Notes under the pieces: generated by a model
Databases searched by the model: none
Told to the model about the DNA's origin: nothing
What the model saw: only the letters and a program-made list of their open reading frames with translations
Made by a program: the position numbers and the translations under genes
Shown here: positions 24,321 to 34,558 of the stretch, in pieces
Layout of the letters: the number at the start of each line of letters is the position of its first letter
Numbering within the stretch: the stretch's first letter is position 1
Assembly: GCA_021793595.1 (NCBI GenBank)
Contig: JAJYSL010000006.1
Coordinates: 1 to 64,000, forward strand
Reading direction: 5' to 3'
From: Acidobacteriota bacterium
Lineage (GTDB): Bacteria > Acidobacteriota > Terriglobia > Terriglobales > Acidobacteriaceae
Length of the DNA stretch: 64,000 nucleotides

Positions 24321-26951
24321 ATGGCCGTTCGCTGGGACAAACTTACTGTAAAAGCGCAGGACGCCGTACAGACGGCCACCACACTGGCCAGCGACAACGG
24401 CAATCCGGAACTGCAACCAACGCATTTGCTGTTGGCCTTGCTGCAGGATAAAGAAGGAATCGTCACGCCCGTCCTGCAGAAGGCTGGCGCCAATCCCGAG
24501 GCTCTGCGCGCCAAACTCGAGCAGGCCCTCGCCACATTTCCAAAAGTTTCCGGCGACTCCAACCAGGCGCAGCCCTCGAAAGCCTTCCTCAAGGTTGTCG
24601 AGCAGGCTTTTCAAGAAGCCGCCAACTTTAAAGATGAATATGTTTCCACCGAGCACTTGCTGCTCGCTATCGCGCAGCAGAAAAATGATCCCGCGCAAAT
24701 GGCGCTGGCAGCAGTCGGAGCCAGTCACGATGCGATTCTGCGTGCTTTGACCACCGTGCGTGGCACCCAGCGCGTGACCGATCAAAATCCTGAAGCGAAA
24801 TTTCAGGCGCTGGAACGCTATGCTCGCGACCTGACCGAGCTGGCGCGTCGCGGCAAGCTCGATCCCGTGATTGGCCGCGATGAAGAGATTCGGCGAGTGA
24901 TTCAGGTGCTTTCACGGCGCACCAAAAACAATCCTGTACTGATCGGTGAACCCGGCGTTGGCAAAACCGCCATTGTCGAAGGCCTCGCGCGCCGCATCGT
25001 TTCCGGCGACGTGCCGGACGTGCTGCGCGACAAGCGCGTCATCTCGCTCGACCTGGGCGCCATGCTCGCCGGGGCAAAATACCGCGGCGAATTTGAAGAT
25101 CGTCTGAAGGCTGTGTTGAAAGACATTGAAGATGCACAGGGCGGCATCATCCTCTTCATCGACGAGCTGCACACCCTTGTCGGTGCAGGCGCGGCAGAAG
25201 GTGCCATTGACGCCAGTAACATGCTGAAGCCGGCATTGGCACGCGGCGAGTTGCGGGCCATCGGCGCTACCACGCTGAACGAATATCGCAAGTACATTGA
25301 GAAGGATGCGGCGCTCGAACGGCGCTTCCAGATCGTCTACGTCGGCGAGCCCAATGTCGAAGACACCATCGCGATTCTGCGCGGTCTGAAAGATCGCTAC
25401 GAGGCGCACCACAACGTGCGCATCAAGGATTCCGCCATCGTCGCCGCGGCAGCATTGTCACATCGCTACATTTCTGATCGCTTCCTGCCAGACAAAGCGA
25501 TCGACCTGGTGGACGAGGCAGCGGCATCCCTCGCTATCCAGATTGGTTCCGTCCCCACGGAGATCGATCAACTGGAACGCCGCGCCACCTCGCTTGAAAT
25601 TGAACGAACGGCGTTGAAACGGGAGAAGGACGAAAACTCCAAAGAACGCCTGAAAGAAGTCACCAGGGAGCTGGCGACGCTGCATGAGGAAATCGCAGCC
25701 CTGCGCGCCCACTGGCAAAAAGAGCGCGGCGATATCACTCGTCTTTCGGATCTGAAGAAGCAGGTGGAAGCCTTGCGCCAGGATGCGGAGGAGCAGACCC
25801 GCCGTGGCAATTTCGAACGCGTCGCGCAAATCCAGTACGGCGAGCTCCCCAAGCTGGAGGCTGAGTTGAAGCAGTTGAACGCCGCCCAGGAAGGTGCTGC
25901 CGGCGGACCGCGCATGTTGAAAGAAGAAGTCGACGAAGAAGACATTGCGAAAATCGTCAGCAAGTGGACCGGCATTCCAATTTCAAAAATGCTGGAGGGC
26001 GAAGTCCAAAAGCTGGTGCAGATGGAAGATCGTCTGCGCGAGCGCGTCATCGGTCAGGACGAAGCCCTGCGCGTGGTGGCGAATGCGATTCGCCGTTCTC
26101 GCGCCGGCCTCAGCGATCCGAAAAAACCGATTGGCTCCTTTATTTTTCTAGGGCCCACCGGAGTCGGCAAAACCGAAACGGCTCGCGCCCTGGCGGAGTT
26201 TCTATTCGACGATGAGCAGGCGATGACCCGCATCGACATGTCGGAGTACATGGAGAAGCATGCAGTTTCGCGCTTGATTGGCGCGCCTCCGGGCTATGTC
26301 GGCTATGACGAGGGCGGCCAGCTCACGGAAGCCGTGCGCCGTCGCCCGTATTCTGTCGTGCTGTTCGACGAAATCGAAAAAGCGCATCCCGATGTCTTCA
26401 ACGTGCTGCTGCAGGTGCTCGACGATGGCCGCCTCACCGACTCGCGCGGCCGTACCGTCGACTTCAAAAACACGGTGCTCATTATGACCTCCAACCTGGG
26501 CGCGCAATTTCTGAACACGGAAGCGCTGGAGACGGAATCGTCCTTTGACATCGCGCGCGAACAGGTCATGCAGGTTCTTCGGCAAAGTTTCCGGCCGGAG
26601 TTTCTCAACCGCGTCGACGACATCGTCATCTTCCGCCCGCTCGGCGAAGAGCAGTTGGAAAGTATCCTGACGCTGCGCATTGCAGACCTGAATCGCATGC
26701 TCGCCGATCGTCGCATCACCGTCGAAATGACCGAAGCGGCGAAACGTCAGCTCTTCTTGACCGGCTACGATCGCGCCTACGGAGCTCGCCCGCTGAAGCG
26801 CGCGATTCAACGCCTGATCCAGGACCCGCTCGCCATTAAAATTCTCGATGGCGAAGTGGTCCACGGCGATCATGTTCTGCTCGACGCCGATCCGCTCCAC
26901 AATCGGATGGAGATTCGCCTCAAAGAGCGCACAGAAGTCAATCTCGGCTAG
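24321..26951 (+). CDS. clpB: ATP-dependent disaggregase chaperone ClpB
   Basis: Predicted 876-residue Hsp100 that, with DnaK, rescues aggregated proteins in the cytoplasm. Order: N-terminal Clp repeats (1-145), AAA1 with Walker A GEPGVGKT and Walker [11 protein letters not shown], the long coiled-coil middle domain (about 410-525) that distinguishes ClpB from ClpA/ClpC, AAA2 with GPTGVGKT and [11 protein letters not shown], and a C-terminal ClpB domain. Length equals the family norm. Its position after hsp20 fits heat-shock control; no separate regulator is visible. Confidence 0.97.
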   Translation: MAVRWDKLTVKAQDAVQTATTLASDNGNPELQPTHLLLALLQDKEGIVTPVLQKAGANPEALRAKLEQALATFPKVSGDSNQAQPSKAFLKVVEQAFQEAANFKDEYVSTEHLLLAIAQQKNDPAQMALAAVGASHDAILRALTTVRGTQRVTDQNPEAKFQALERYARDLTELARRGKLDPVIGRDEEIRRVIQVLSRRTKNNPVLIGEPGVGKTAIVEGLARRIVSGDVPDVLRDKRVISLDLGAMLAGAKYRGEFEDRLKAVLKDIEDAQGGIILFIDELHTLVGAGAAEGAIDASNMLKPALARGELRAIGATTLNEYRKYIEKDAALERRFQIVYVGEPNVEDTIAILRGLKDRYEAHHNVRIKDSAIVAAAALSHRYISDRFLPDKAIDLVDEAAASLAIQIGSVPTEIDQLERRATSLEIERTALKREKDENSKERLKEVTRELATLHEEIAALRAHWQKERGDITRLSDLKKQVEALRQDAEEQTRRGNFERVAQIQYGELPKLEAELKQLNAAQEGAAGGPRMLKEEVDEEDIAKIVSKWTGIPISKMLEGEVQKLVQMEDRLRERVIGQDEALRVVANAIRRSRAGLSDPKKPIGSFIFLGPTGVGKTETARALAEFLFDDEQAMTRIDMSEYMEKHAVSRLIGAPPGYVGYDEGGQLTEAVRRRPYSVVLFDEIEKAHPDVFNVLLQVLDDGRLTDSRGRTVDFKNTVLIMTSNLGAQFLNTEALETESSFDIAREQVMQVLRQSFRPEFLNRVDDIVIFRPLGEEQLESILTLRIADLNRMLADRRITVEMTEAAKRQLFLTGYDRAYGARPLKRAIQRLIQDPLAIKILDGEVVHGDHVLLDADPLHNRMEIRLKERTEVNLG

Positions 26952-27042
26952 CGAAATTCTCAGGTCTTCCGCCAACGCGGAAGACCTGCTTCACAGCGCA
27001 ACCCATCTGAGTTGTTCAAATTACCGCGAAACGCGCCGTCGA

Positions 27043-27068
27043 AACTATATAATGCTAATTATATAGTT
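27043..27068. promoter_or_regulatory. Inverted repeat and -10 box before the toxin-antitoxin operon
   Basis: AACTATATAAT (27043-27053) and its exact reverse complement ATTATATAGTT (27058-27068) flank the spacer GCTA. A perfect -10 hexamer TATAAT lies at 27048-27053 inside the left arm. The element starts 42 bases upstream of the antitoxin ATG and is the likely site of autorepression. Confidence 0.75.
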
Positions 27069-27084
27069 GTCGACGGGAGGCTCC

Positions 27085-27309
27085 ATGCCTAAGCTCAAAG
27101 TCACGACGGTCGGCGCATCCGCTGGAATCATCTTGAACAAGGAAGTGATGGCGCGGCTCAAGGTGAAAAAGGGCGATTCGCTGTACCTGACCGAAGCGCC
27201 AGACGGCTACCGGCTCACCCCATACAATCCCGATTTCGAACGCCAGATCCAGCTTGCCGAGGACATCATGCACGATGATCGGGAGATTCTGAAAGCTCTC
27301 TCCCGGTGA
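27085..27309 (+). CDS. AbrB/MazE-type antitoxin
   Basis: A 74-residue DNA-binding antitoxin of the SpoVT/AbrB swapped-hairpin fold: LKVTTVGASAGIILNKEVMARLKVKKGDSLYLTEAPDGYRL is characteristic. The acidic C-terminus (LAEDIMHDDREILKALSR) would bind the toxin. A GGGAGG site precedes the ATG at 27085. Its stop overlaps the toxin start by 3 bases (GTGA). Autorepression at the inverted repeat upstream is expected. Confidence 0.88.
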   Translation: MPKLKVTTVGASAGIILNKEVMARLKVKKGDSLYLTEAPDGYRLTPYNPDFERQIQLAEDIMHDDREILKALSR

Positions 27310-27692
27310 AGCGTCGGCGATGGATTCGCGCGGATATGCTGTACGCAATCCACGATCGCCAGATTGCCGAACATGGTGGACCATCCGGCATTCTGGACGC
27401 TGGCCGCGTGGAAGCGGCATTGGCCCATCCTCGAAATCTTGCGGCCTACGAGTCGCCGGATGCTGCCGACCTGGCCGCCGCATACGCGCACCGTCTGGCG
27501 CGAAGCCACTGTTTTGCCGATGGCAACAAACGTACCGGATGGGTGGCTGCCCGGCTCTTTCTTGCCGACAACGGATTTGCTTTGCGCTTCGATCCAGCGG
27601 ATGCCGTCCGAACCATGGAGTCGGTCGCTGCTGGTGTTCTCAGCGAGCAGGAACTTGCAGCCTGGTTTCGCCAGAGAATGTCCCGCTACTGA
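27306..27692 (+). CDS. doc: Doc-family toxin (Fic fold)
   Basis: Predicted 128-residue toxin of the death-on-curing group. The Fic/Doc motif H68-C-F-A-D-G-N-K-R-T is intact, with H68, D72, N74 and R76. Doc proteins phosphorylate elongation factor EF-Tu and stop translation until the antitoxin neutralises them. The GTG start overlaps the antitoxin stop. Chromosomal copies act in persistence, phage defence or simply as selfish modules; which applies here is unknown. Confidence 0.9.
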   Translation: MKRRRWIRADMLYAIHDRQIAEHGGPSGILDAGRVEAALAHPRNLAAYESPDAADLAAAYAHRLARSHCFADGNKRTGWVAARLFLADNGFALRFDPADAVRTMESVAAGVLSEQELAAWFRQRMSRY

Positions 27693-27713
27693 CTTTTCCG
27701 CGGCCTCTCCCCG

Positions 27714-28004
27714 CTACGCTTCGTAGTCCAGTTCCGCGGCGACAGCTAGCAGCGGCATCAACCAGTCCACCAGTTTCTGATGCACAGGATGAGTGAAGTA
27801 GGCCGCGAGCGCCGCTGCATCGCGGAACTTCATTACGCCGCCATGAGTAAATCCCCGCGAACGCGGCGAAGTGTTCGCGTTGTAGCTGGTCTCGATCAGC
27901 CCGGGAATCTGTCCCTGCAGGGCGCGAATTTTCTCTGCCGCATGTTGTTTGTCCTGCTCGGTAGCCTGCGGTTTCCATTGAAACAAAAATACATGAACCG
28001 TCAT
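27714..28004 (-). CDS. Dabb (stress-responsive A/B barrel) protein
   Basis: A 96-residue ferredoxin-like dimeric-barrel protein. The pattern VHVFLFQWKPQATEQDKQHAAEKIRALQGQIPGL, with GGVMKFRDAAALAAYFTHPVHQKLV, is typical of the Dabb family. Function of small stand-alone members is unknown. Its ATG overlaps the stop of the upstream decarboxylase by 4 bases (ATGA), so the two are translationally coupled and may act on the same metabolite. Confidence 0.87.
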   Translation of the reverse strand: MTVHVFLFQWKPQATEQDKQHAAEKIRALQGQIPGLIETSYNANTSPRSRGFTHGGVMKFRDAAALAAYFTHPVHQKLVDWLMPLLAVAAELDYEA

Positions 28005-29530
28005 TTCTCAATCCCTCCACATTCCTTAGCGTCGAGTTGCAACCGCGGCCGCATCGTCGCATCCAGTGCATCGCCAATCCGGACGACAATCGGCAGCAAA
28101 GCTTCCACATCTTCCACCGAGGTACGGAAGTTCACAATGCACGCGCGCAACGCAAACCTTCCCTGGATCACTGCATTCGATAGATACGCCTCGCCGCCAT
28201 TCTGCAACTGCGTCAGCAGCGCTTCATTCAATTCGTCCAGATACGTCTCAACCCTCTCATCGCAAGCTTTCAGATCCGGCGGGACATAACGAAACGTCGT
28301 GATGCTCAGCGATTGCGTCAGCGCTTCCAGCGCGCTATATTGCGGAATCTTCCGAAACATTTCCTGCGCCAGCCGGATATCCTCGGCAATCATCTGGATA
28401 TACCCGTCGCGACCCACCTGCTGCAGCGCCAGCCATACTTTCAAGGCTCGAAACCCGCGTGAATTCTGCGGCGCCAGGTCGAAGTAATTGATCGCCTCGG
28501 CGCCAAAATGATAATAGGGCGGGTGATAGGCAAATGCATCGCGCAACTTCTCTCCATCACGAACCAGCGCGCAACCCGCTTCCAGCGGAGCATACAGCCA
28601 CTTGTGCGGATCCACCGCCACCGAGTCTGCCAGCCGCAGTGCCGCAAACTCCGCCGGCGCGTCGGGCAATACTGCAGCCACGCCGCCGTACGCGCCATCC
28701 ACATGGAACCACAAATCGAACTCGCGGCACACCTCGGCCAGCTCGGGCAGAGGATCGATCGCGCCCGTGCTGACGGAACCCGCATTGCCGATCACTAGAA
28801 ACGGCGTTTCACCCGCGGCCCTGTCCTGCATGACTTGTGCCCGCAGCGCTGCGACATCCATCCGCATTTCGCCGTCAGTTGCGATCCATCGAATCGCGTC
28901 CGTCCCCAGACCCGCGATGTCTGCGGCCTTCTGAATCCACGTGTGCGTTTCTTTCGAGCAATAGGCCCGCAGCCGCGTGCCGTCCATTCCCTGGACACGC
29001 ACATTCTTTTCCGCATGCGCCTGTCGCGCTGCAAGAAAGCATACAAAGTTCGCCATGTTGCCGCCGCTGACAAACAGACCTGTGCATGTCGCCGGATAGC
29101 CGATCATTTCCGCAACCCAGCGAATCGTCTGCGCCTCAATCTCGCTGGCCATCGGCGACAGCAGCCACGCGCCCACGTTCGGATTTACAGCCGCCGCCAG
29201 CAATTCGCCCAGCGCTCCCAACGGCGCGGCGGAAGACGTAATGTATCCCCAGAAACGAGGATGCCCATTGAACAGAGAATGCTCCATCAGCAGGTCGGCG
29301 GCAAGATCCAGCAGATGCGCCGGATCTGCGCCCTGCGATGGCAACGTGCGCGCTGCACCCAGCGCTTGACGAATCTCCGTCGGCGATTCTCCAGTCGTCA
29401 CTTTTCGCTGTGGAAGTGAATCGAGAAAGCCGGCGATGCGGTCCACCAGCGCATGTCCGACAGATCGAAACTCCTCACCGCTCATCTCCAGCGGGGAGAT
29501 CCGTTTGCTGCCGCGTCGTTCACCTGTCAT
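28001..29530 (-). CDS. PLP-dependent group II amino acid decarboxylase
   Basis: Predicted 509-residue enzyme of the aromatic-L-amino-acid decarboxylase family (DOPA, tryptophan or tyrosine decarboxylase-like). Landmarks: LLMEHSLFNGHPRFWGYITSS near the N-terminus, NMANFVCFLAARQ, FHVDGAYGG with the cofactor-stacking His, and SVAVDPHKWLYAPLEAG where the lysine binds pyridoxal phosphate. Substrate choice cannot be read with confidence. The start at 29530 has an AAGGGG site. It is the first gene of a two-gene unit with the Dabb gene. Confidence 0.9.
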   Translation of the reverse strand: MTGERRGSKRISPLEMSGEEFRSVGHALVDRIAGFLDSLPQRKVTTGESPTEIRQALGAARTLPSQGADPAHLLDLAADLLMEHSLFNGHPRFWGYITSSAAPLGALGELLAAAVNPNVGAWLLSPMASEIEAQTIRWVAEMIGYPATCTGLFVSGGNMANFVCFLAARQAHAEKNVRVQGMDGTRLRAYCSKETHTWIQKAADIAGLGTDAIRWIATDGEMRMDVAALRAQVMQDRAAGETPFLVIGNAGSVSTGAIDPLPELAEVCREFDLWFHVDGAYGGVAAVLPDAPAEFAALRLADSVAVDPHKWLYAPLEAGCALVRDGEKLRDAFAYHPPYYHFGAEAINYFDLAPQNSRGFRALKVWLALQQVGRDGYIQMIAEDIRLAQEMFRKIPQYSALEALTQSLSITTFRYVPPDLKACDERVETYLDELNEALLTQLQNGGEAYLSNAVIQGRFALRACIVNFRTSVEDVEALLPIVVRIGDALDATMRPRLQLDAKECGGIEK

Positions 29531-29658
29531 GGTGCCCCTTCGCAAGAATGCTGTTCGATCATAGCGCAGGTTTGCCGGCTGGTGCCCCCATCGAAACTTG
29601 TTGTGGCTTGATGCGGGCCGATGCACCCGTTGCGGCACGCCTCCGTTTCAGGGGCAAG

Positions 29659-30546
29659 TCAATCGGAGGCGCCCTGGTTATCAACGCTCTGACCATGTGC
29701 GGCGAGATACCGACGCGTTGCGCCCAGCAGCCCCGTCAGCGATCCACGGGGAATGCTTTCTAGCAACGGATTTACCAGCCACGCGAAAATGGCCGGCACC
29801 CCACGGCTCAGTCCGATCGATTCTAGCTGAACGTAAACGCCGCCATCTTTTTCCTCCAGCCGCCAGTAGCTGTCGAGGCGCCAAAGATAGCCATGCCCTC
29901 CATCGACCGGAAATTCCCGCTCGTCCGCCTGTCCAGCGTCTTGCAGCTCGGCGATTCGCGTGGAGTGGGACTTGCTCACCACTCGATCCGGGCCGAAGCG
30001 TTCATAATTGATATCGTAATCCGTGTTCAGAACGACCGTGATCAGCGATTTCTTGTAGAACTGGAGGAACACTTTGAAGTTGTCGCCGCTCCGTTGTACA
30101 AGTCTCGATTGGCTCACATCAGGTTTGTAGATCACCTTGTAATTGTCATAATCCTGGGCGACGGCGACCGTTTGCGCCAGCGACACGTTTGGGATGAAGA
30201 TCACGCCAATCCAGTCGTGAATCAGTCCACCGGGAACTTTGATGGGATTGCCTTCCACTTTTGCATGCAGTTGTTCTACCAGGATTTGCCCATCCCGAAG
30301 CTGCGCATAGGCTTCCCGGCGGCGCTCCGGCGGCAGGCCATCAATATAGAGGAAGGTGCCATTCTGGAGTTCCGCCTGCATGCGCTTTTCAGACGCCGCA
30401 ATATAGCTGTCAAACGCCGTCGCGGTCCGTTCTTTCAACTCGGCCGCATGCAGCGTTTGCGCAATCAGGCAAACCAGCATCCCGCATAGCAAGAACATTC
30501 GCGCGGTGTTCCATATCGATCGATAGAATGGCGTACCGAGCTTCAC
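29659..30546 (-). CDS. Exported protein, START/SRPBCC-like
   Basis: A 295-residue predicted periplasmic or surface protein. A hydrophobic segment (MFLLCGMLVCLIAQTLHAAE) acts as signal. The mature domain contains VIFIPNVSLAQTVAVAQDYDNYKVIY, long beta strands, and YVQLESIGLSRGVPAIFAWLVNPLLESIPRGSL, which resembles the C-terminal helix region of START/polyketide-cyclase-like lipid-binding folds. The assignment is fold-level only. The GTG at 30546 with an AAGGTG site is the preferred start. Confidence 0.7.
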   Translation of the reverse strand: MKLGTPFYRSIWNTARMFLLCGMLVCLIAQTLHAAELKERTATAFDSYIAASEKRMQAELQNGTFLYIDGLPPERRREAYAQLRDGQILVEQLHAKVEGNPIKVPGGLIHDWIGVIFIPNVSLAQTVAVAQDYDNYKVIYKPDVSQSRLVQRSGDNFKVFLQFYKKSLITVVLNTDYDINYERFGPDRVVSKSHSTRIAELQDAGQADEREFPVDGGHGYLWRLDSYWRLEEKDGGVYVQLESIGLSRGVPAIFAWLVNPLLESIPRGSLTGLLGATRRYLAAHGQSVDNQGASD

Positions 30547-30650
30547 CTGCACACCTTGGAAACAAGCACCAGCTTGCCTCGAAAAGATCTTCGGCGGCGG
30601 ATTAACACTCTCCCCGCTTTCGCGGGTTAAGCTACTCACTCCGACCGAAT

Positions 30651-31529
30651 TTACCGCTTGCGCGCCACCGCCACGCGTGGAATTCCCTGCAGGTCAGCGA
30701 TAAACTCAACGCCATCCCAATCCTCGCCCTGCAACAACGCACCCACCGCATCCCGCTGGTTATGACCAGTTTCCATCATCAGCCATCCGCCGGACTCCAG
30801 CAGCGGAAGCGCCTCCGGAATCAGCCGTCGATACACTTCCAGCCCCGTAGGACCGGCAAACAGCGCCTGTTCCGGTTCGTATTCGCGCACTTCCGTGGGC
30901 AGGGACTTGCGTTCAGATTCGGCGACATACGGCGGGTTCGACACGATGGCAGCGAAGCGCTCGTCCGCAACCGCCCGCAGCAAATCCGACTCGATAAATC
31001 GAATGCGCGCCGCCACGCGGTTATGTTTCGCATTCTCCGCCGCAACCGCCAGGGCCGCTGGACTAATGTCCAGCGCAGCTACGTCAGCCATCGGCAGCGA
31101 ATGCGCCAGGGCCACCGCAATCGCACCGGATCCGGTGCCGACATCCGCAATACGCGCGCTCGGCAAATCTTTCAATCGAGCGATCGCAGCTTCCACCAGG
31201 TGCTCCGTTTCAGGTCGCGGTATCAGCACATCGGGGGTGACATGAAACGGCAGCCCGAAAAACTCTTGCTCGCCAATAATGTACTGGACAGGCACGCCGC
31301 GCAATCGCCGCTGGATCTGCGCATTGAACGCCTCCGTTTGCAGCGCCGTCAGCGGCCGCTCGCGATACGCATACATCTCCGCATGGGGAATTCCAAGCAC
31401 ATGACGCAGCAGCAGGATCGCGTCTGAACGACTCCGCGCCGCAGGGATGGTATCGGTCTCGTCCAGCAGGGAAGCACCCCACGCGATCGCGTCGCCAATG
31501 GTCATCGACTCCGCGAACATCCCTCTCAT
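30651..31529 (-). CDS. prmC: Release factor glutamine methyltransferase PrmC
   Basis: Predicted 292-residue SAM-dependent enzyme that N5-methylates the glutamine of the GGQ motif in release factors. The N-terminal helical domain recognises the factor; the catalytic part has [16 protein letters not shown] (SAM site, about 127-142) and NPPY at 198-201. Its ATG overlaps the prfA stop by 4 bases (ATGA), the classic prfA-prmC operon, so enzyme and substrate are made together. Confidence 0.96.
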   Translation of the reverse strand: MRGMFAESMTIGDAIAWGASLLDETDTIPAARSRSDAILLLRHVLGIPHAEMYAYRERPLTALQTEAFNAQIQRRLRGVPVQYIIGEQEFFGLPFHVTPDVLIPRPETEHLVEAAIARLKDLPSARIADVGTGSGAIAVALAHSLPMADVAALDISPAALAVAAENAKHNRVAARIRFIESDLLRAVADERFAAIVSNPPYVAESERKSLPTEVREYEPEQALFAGPTGLEVYRRLIPEALPLLESGGWLMMETGHNQRDAVGALLQGEDWDGVEFIADLQGIPRVAVARKR

Positions 31530-32599
31530 ACAGCCGCGCCGTCGTGCTTCAGCCGTTCTGCCTGGTCGTGCGCAATTAGCGCATCGACAACGGGTTGCAG
31601 TTTGCCTTCCATTACTTCGGAGAGTTGATGGATGGTTAGGCCGATACGATGATCCGTCAGCCGATTCTGCGGAAAATTATAGGTGCGGATTTTCTCGCTG
31701 CGGTCGCCGCTTCCCACCATCTGCTTGCGTTCCTTGGCCAGCGCCTGCTGCTGCTTCTCCATTTCCACTTCATACAGCCTCGACCGCAGCACCCGCATTC
31801 CCTTCTCGCGGTTCTTGATTTGCGATTTTTCGTCCTGACAACTCACGACCGTTCCGGTCGGCAAATGCGTGATGCGAACTGCGGAATACGTCGTGTTCAC
31901 GGACTGCCCCCCAGGCCCGGAGGAGCAAAAGGTGTCGATGCGCAGGTCCTTCGCCTCAATCTTGATGTCCACATCCTCCGCTTCCGGCAGCACTGCCACC
32001 GTCACCGCGGAAGTATGGACGCGTCCTTGGGTTTCCGTTTGCGGAACGCGCTGCACACGATGCACGCCGCCTTCATATTTCATCTGCGAAAAGACGCGAT
32101 CGCCTTCAATAATGGCAATCACTTCCTTCATGCCGCGCACGCCCGACTCCGACATGGACAGCACCTCAACCTTCCAGCGATGCAGTTCCGCAAAGCGCGT
32201 GTACATGCGGAACAGCTCTGCCGCAAACAGTGAGGCTTCATCGCCGCCCGTGCCGGCGCGAATTTCCAGAATCACGTTCTTCTCGTCGTTGGGATCTTTC
32301 GGCAGCAGCAGCACTCGGATTCGCTCTTCCATCCCGGGCCGCTCCGCTTCCAGTTGCGCCAGTTCTTCCGCTGCCATGGCGCGCATGTCAGCGTCGGGTT
32401 CGCTCATCATCGCCTTGGCGTCGGCGATGCCATTTTCAATGCGTTTCAGCTCGCGAATACTTTCGACCACCGCTTGCAGATCGCGATGTTGCTTGGTGAT
32501 CTTTTGGTATTGCTGCTGATCGGAGACCAGCGTCGGGTCGGCCATCTGGGCAGAAAGGTCGTCATAGCGAGCTTCAATTTGTGTCAGTCGTTCCAGCAT
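31526..32599 (-). CDS. prfA: Peptide chain release factor 1
   Basis: Predicted 357-residue RF1, ending translation at UAA and UAG. The GGQ loop [17 protein letters not shown] lies at about 226-242 (GGQ 230-232), and the central domain contains the [17 protein letters not shown] segment. The codon-reading region is present near [19 protein letters not shown]. Length matches the family. It precedes prmC in a minus-strand operon. Confidence 0.96.
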   Translation of the reverse strand: MLERLTQIEARYDDLSAQMADPTLVSDQQQYQKITKQHRDLQAVVESIRELKRIENGIADAKAMMSEPDADMRAMAAEELAQLEAERPGMEERIRVLLLPKDPNDEKNVILEIRAGTGGDEASLFAAELFRMYTRFAELHRWKVEVLSMSESGVRGMKEVIAIIEGDRVFSQMKYEGGVHRVQRVPQTETQGRVHTSAVTVAVLPEAEDVDIKIEAKDLRIDTFCSSGPGGQSVNTTYSAVRITHLPTGTVVSCQDEKSQIKNREKGMRVLRSRLYEVEMEKQQQALAKERKQMVGSGDRSEKIRTYNFPQNRLTDHRIGLTIHQLSEVMEGKLQPVVDALIAHDQAERLKHDGAAV

Positions 32600-32852
32600 G
32601 TTCCATGTCCATGGCCGTTTGTGTCATGCGCCGAAACCGGCCAGTTCAGCGAAATTGATCGAATGTTCGGAAGCGAAATGCGAACGGAAAACATCATCAG
32701 GCGGCGGGAGCCGCTAATAGTGCGTCTCACCAGGGGTGCGGATCGCGCACGATACGCTTCGCGAGAAAATATCTGTCTGCCGCATAGGGTGCCCGCCTGC
32801 TCTATGGTAGCGCGTTTTCCGGCGAGGTAGGCGGCCAAGAAAGGAGCTGGTA
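32600..32852. other. Intergenic region upstream of prfA
   Basis: About 250 bases that should carry the prfA promoter (leftward). GGCGGCGGGAGCCGC near 32701 can form a small hairpin. No gene or RNA is recognised. Confidence 0.4.
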
Positions 32853-33011
32853 ATGGGTCATGTTGAATCGCCGCTCTGGTCGGATTCCGACCCTTCCGCT
32901 TTGTGGCTACACTCGGAGAAGCTCGGCGCGGCCTTCGTGCGCCGAAACGCACGCCCCACCCAGCCCGAGGAAAATAACGAATGTCGAATGACGATCGTCG
33001 CACCAAGATAA
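32853..33011 (+). CDS. Possible small leader ORF before the acetyltransferase
   Basis: A 52-residue frame with AAGGAG exactly 6 bases before its ATG, one of the best ribosome sites nearby. It overlaps the acetyltransferase start by 31 bases, an arrangement used for translational coupling. The product (WSDSDPSALWLHSEKLG in its middle) has no recognised domain. It may be a leader peptide or chance. Confidence 0.35.
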   Translation: MGHVESPLWSDSDPSALWLHSEKLGAAFVRRNARPTQPEENNECRMTIVAPR

Positions 33012-33541
33012 TTCCTAGGAGAACGCCGGAATCAGCGGCCATGTTGGCAACCGTCAGACGAGCTACGGCGATCACCGCTAATCTCAACCGTTTGACGTTC
33101 AATGATGCGGAAGAAGTCCGAGCCTTGTTCAGCGATCTCATCGGCAAAAAGGTGGACGACAGCTTTTTATTAATCCCACCGTTCTACACAACCGGCGGGG
33201 CCGAAATCAATGTCGGGCGCAATGTTTTCGTCAACCAGAACTGCACTTTTTATGACCTTGGCGGACTCGATATTGCCGACGATGTGATGATCGGGCCGAA
33301 TGTGAGCATCATCGCGTCTGGCCATCCCATCGAACCTTCTCAGCGGCGCAGCTTGGTAGTCGGAAAGCCCATCGTGATCGAGAGAAACGTATGGATCGCA
33401 GCGGGCGCGACCATCGTCGGTGGTGTAACGGTGGGTGAAAATTCGGTCGTCGCGGCGGGTTCGGTAGTCACCAAGGACGTTCCCCCGAATACTCTTGTCG
33501 GAGGAAATCCGGCCAGAGTCATTCGTTCGATTGGCGACTGA
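32981..33541 (+). CDS. Hexapeptide-repeat O-acetyltransferase (Maa/LacA/NodL type)
   Basis: Predicted 186-residue left-handed beta-helix enzyme transferring acetyl from acetyl-CoA to a sugar hydroxyl. The N-terminal Mac domain is followed by the hexapeptide core: GGAEINVGRNVFVNQNCTFYDLGG, DDVMIGPNVSIIASGHPIEP with the catalytic His, VWIAAGATIVGGVTVGENSVVAAGSVVTKDVPPNTLVGGNPARVI. A GAGGAAA site precedes the ATG. The sugar acceptor is unknown. Confidence 0.94.
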   Translation: MSNDDRRTKIIPRRTPESAAMLATVRRATAITANLNRLTFNDAEEVRALFSDLIGKKVDDSFLLIPPFYTTGGAEINVGRNVFVNQNCTFYDLGGLDIADDVMIGPNVSIIASGHPIEPSQRRSLVVGKPIVIERNVWIAAGATIVGGVTVGENSVVAAGSVVTKDVPPNTLVGGNPARVIRSIGD

Positions 33542-33634
33542 GCGAAAGTCCGCAAGGGGTCGAAACTGATACTTCAAACTGACCCGCTACCCGTTCGAGC
33601 CTGGAAGTTGTAACCCAATTCGTAGGAGACGGAC

Positions 33635-33790
33635 ATGGGAGTAGCCGTGGGTGTTTTTCTCGCACTGATTTTTTCTTTCCTCCCGCTAATTCTGTCGGGA
33701 AAGCGATGGGCAGCAGCGCAGGCCCGTGCGCGTGCGCGTTCTATCGCTGAAGCTAGAATGAATGCCAGACTCCTGAGAATGAACATCTGA
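33635..33790 (+). CDS. Small single-span membrane protein, 51 residues
   Basis: An ATG with an ideal AGGAG site 6 bases upstream opens a 51-residue frame. It encodes a hydrophobic N-terminal helix (GVAVGVFLALIFSFLPLIL) and a basic amphipathic C-terminus with many Arg and Ala residues (AQARARARSIAEARMNARLL). The topology of one membrane span with a positive cytosolic tail is common among regulatory microproteins. No family is recognised. Confidence 0.55.
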   Translation: MGVAVGVFLALIFSFLPLILSGKRWAAAQARARARSIAEARMNARLLRMNI

Positions 33791-34043
33791 CGCGTTGCTA
33801 AGGGCTCTCTTTAAGCTCTCGCAAAGGTTGCGTCGGAAGTCCAGACACCGTGGTCCTGAATTCGGGCAACTGCAGGTTGTGAGCCGTTCAACGCAGATTG
33901 AGGACGCCACCCACCTCCACAAGCATTTTCAGAACCCTCCCGCTTCACCGGTATAATAGTGAAATTGCAACCGATGCCGTGGCATCCCGGTGGTAGGGAT
34001 TTCGCGTATCTATTGTTGTATCGATGCGGTCCCGGATAATCCC

Positions 34044-34517
34044 ATGACGGAACATATTAAAAAGCAATTGGAAGCCGAAATTCGCCAACTGGAACATGAG
34101 CTGACGCACGAGCTTCCCCTCGAAATCAAGAAGGCCGCCTCGCTCGGCGACCTCAGCGAAAACGCCGAGTACCACATGGCCAAGCAACGCCAGGTATTCG
34201 TCAACGCGCGCCTCGGTCAGCTCAAGCAGCGCATGTCAGAGCTTTCCCTGGTCAACCTGTCGAACATTCCCCGCGATCGGGCTGCCTTCGGCTCCACCGT
34301 GCTGGTTTATGATTCTTCCAAAGATGAAAAGATCGAGTACAAACTCGTCACCAGCGAAGAGTCCGACGTCAGCAAAGGCCTCATCTCAACCACTTCGCCG
34401 ATCGGGCGCAGCCTGGTGGGCAAGCAGGTCGGCGATGTCGCCACTGTCGTTACCCCCAACGGCAACCGCGAGCTGGAAATTCTCGAACTCATCACCATCC
34501 ACGACACGAAGGAGTAA
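34044..34517 (+). CDS. greA: Transcription elongation factor GreA
   Basis: Predicted 157-residue factor that rescues backtracked RNA polymerase by stimulating transcript cleavage. The coiled-coil N-terminal domain contains GDLSENAEYHMAKQRQ with the acidic tip residues; the C-terminal domain has VTSEESDVSKGLISTTSPIGRSLVGK. The start at 34044 suits the family; upstream in-frame codons would add an atypical leader. It is followed after 41 bases by a phosphatidyltransferase gene. Confidence 0.94.
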   Translation: MTEHIKKQLEAEIRQLEHELTHELPLEIKKAASLGDLSENAEYHMAKQRQVFVNARLGQLKQRMSELSLVNLSNIPRDRAAFGSTVLVYDSSKDEKIEYKLVTSEESDVSKGLISTTSPIGRSLVGKQVGDVATVVTPNGNRELEILELITIHDTKE

Positions 34518-34558
34518 TCTCGTCGTGAGGCGGCAGCGTATCCCTATGGCGGTTTGAA

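Noticed and set aside
26202..26975. Minus-strand frame of 257 codons over the clpB end
   Set aside because: Antisense to the highly conserved ClpB AAA2 region; no independent support.
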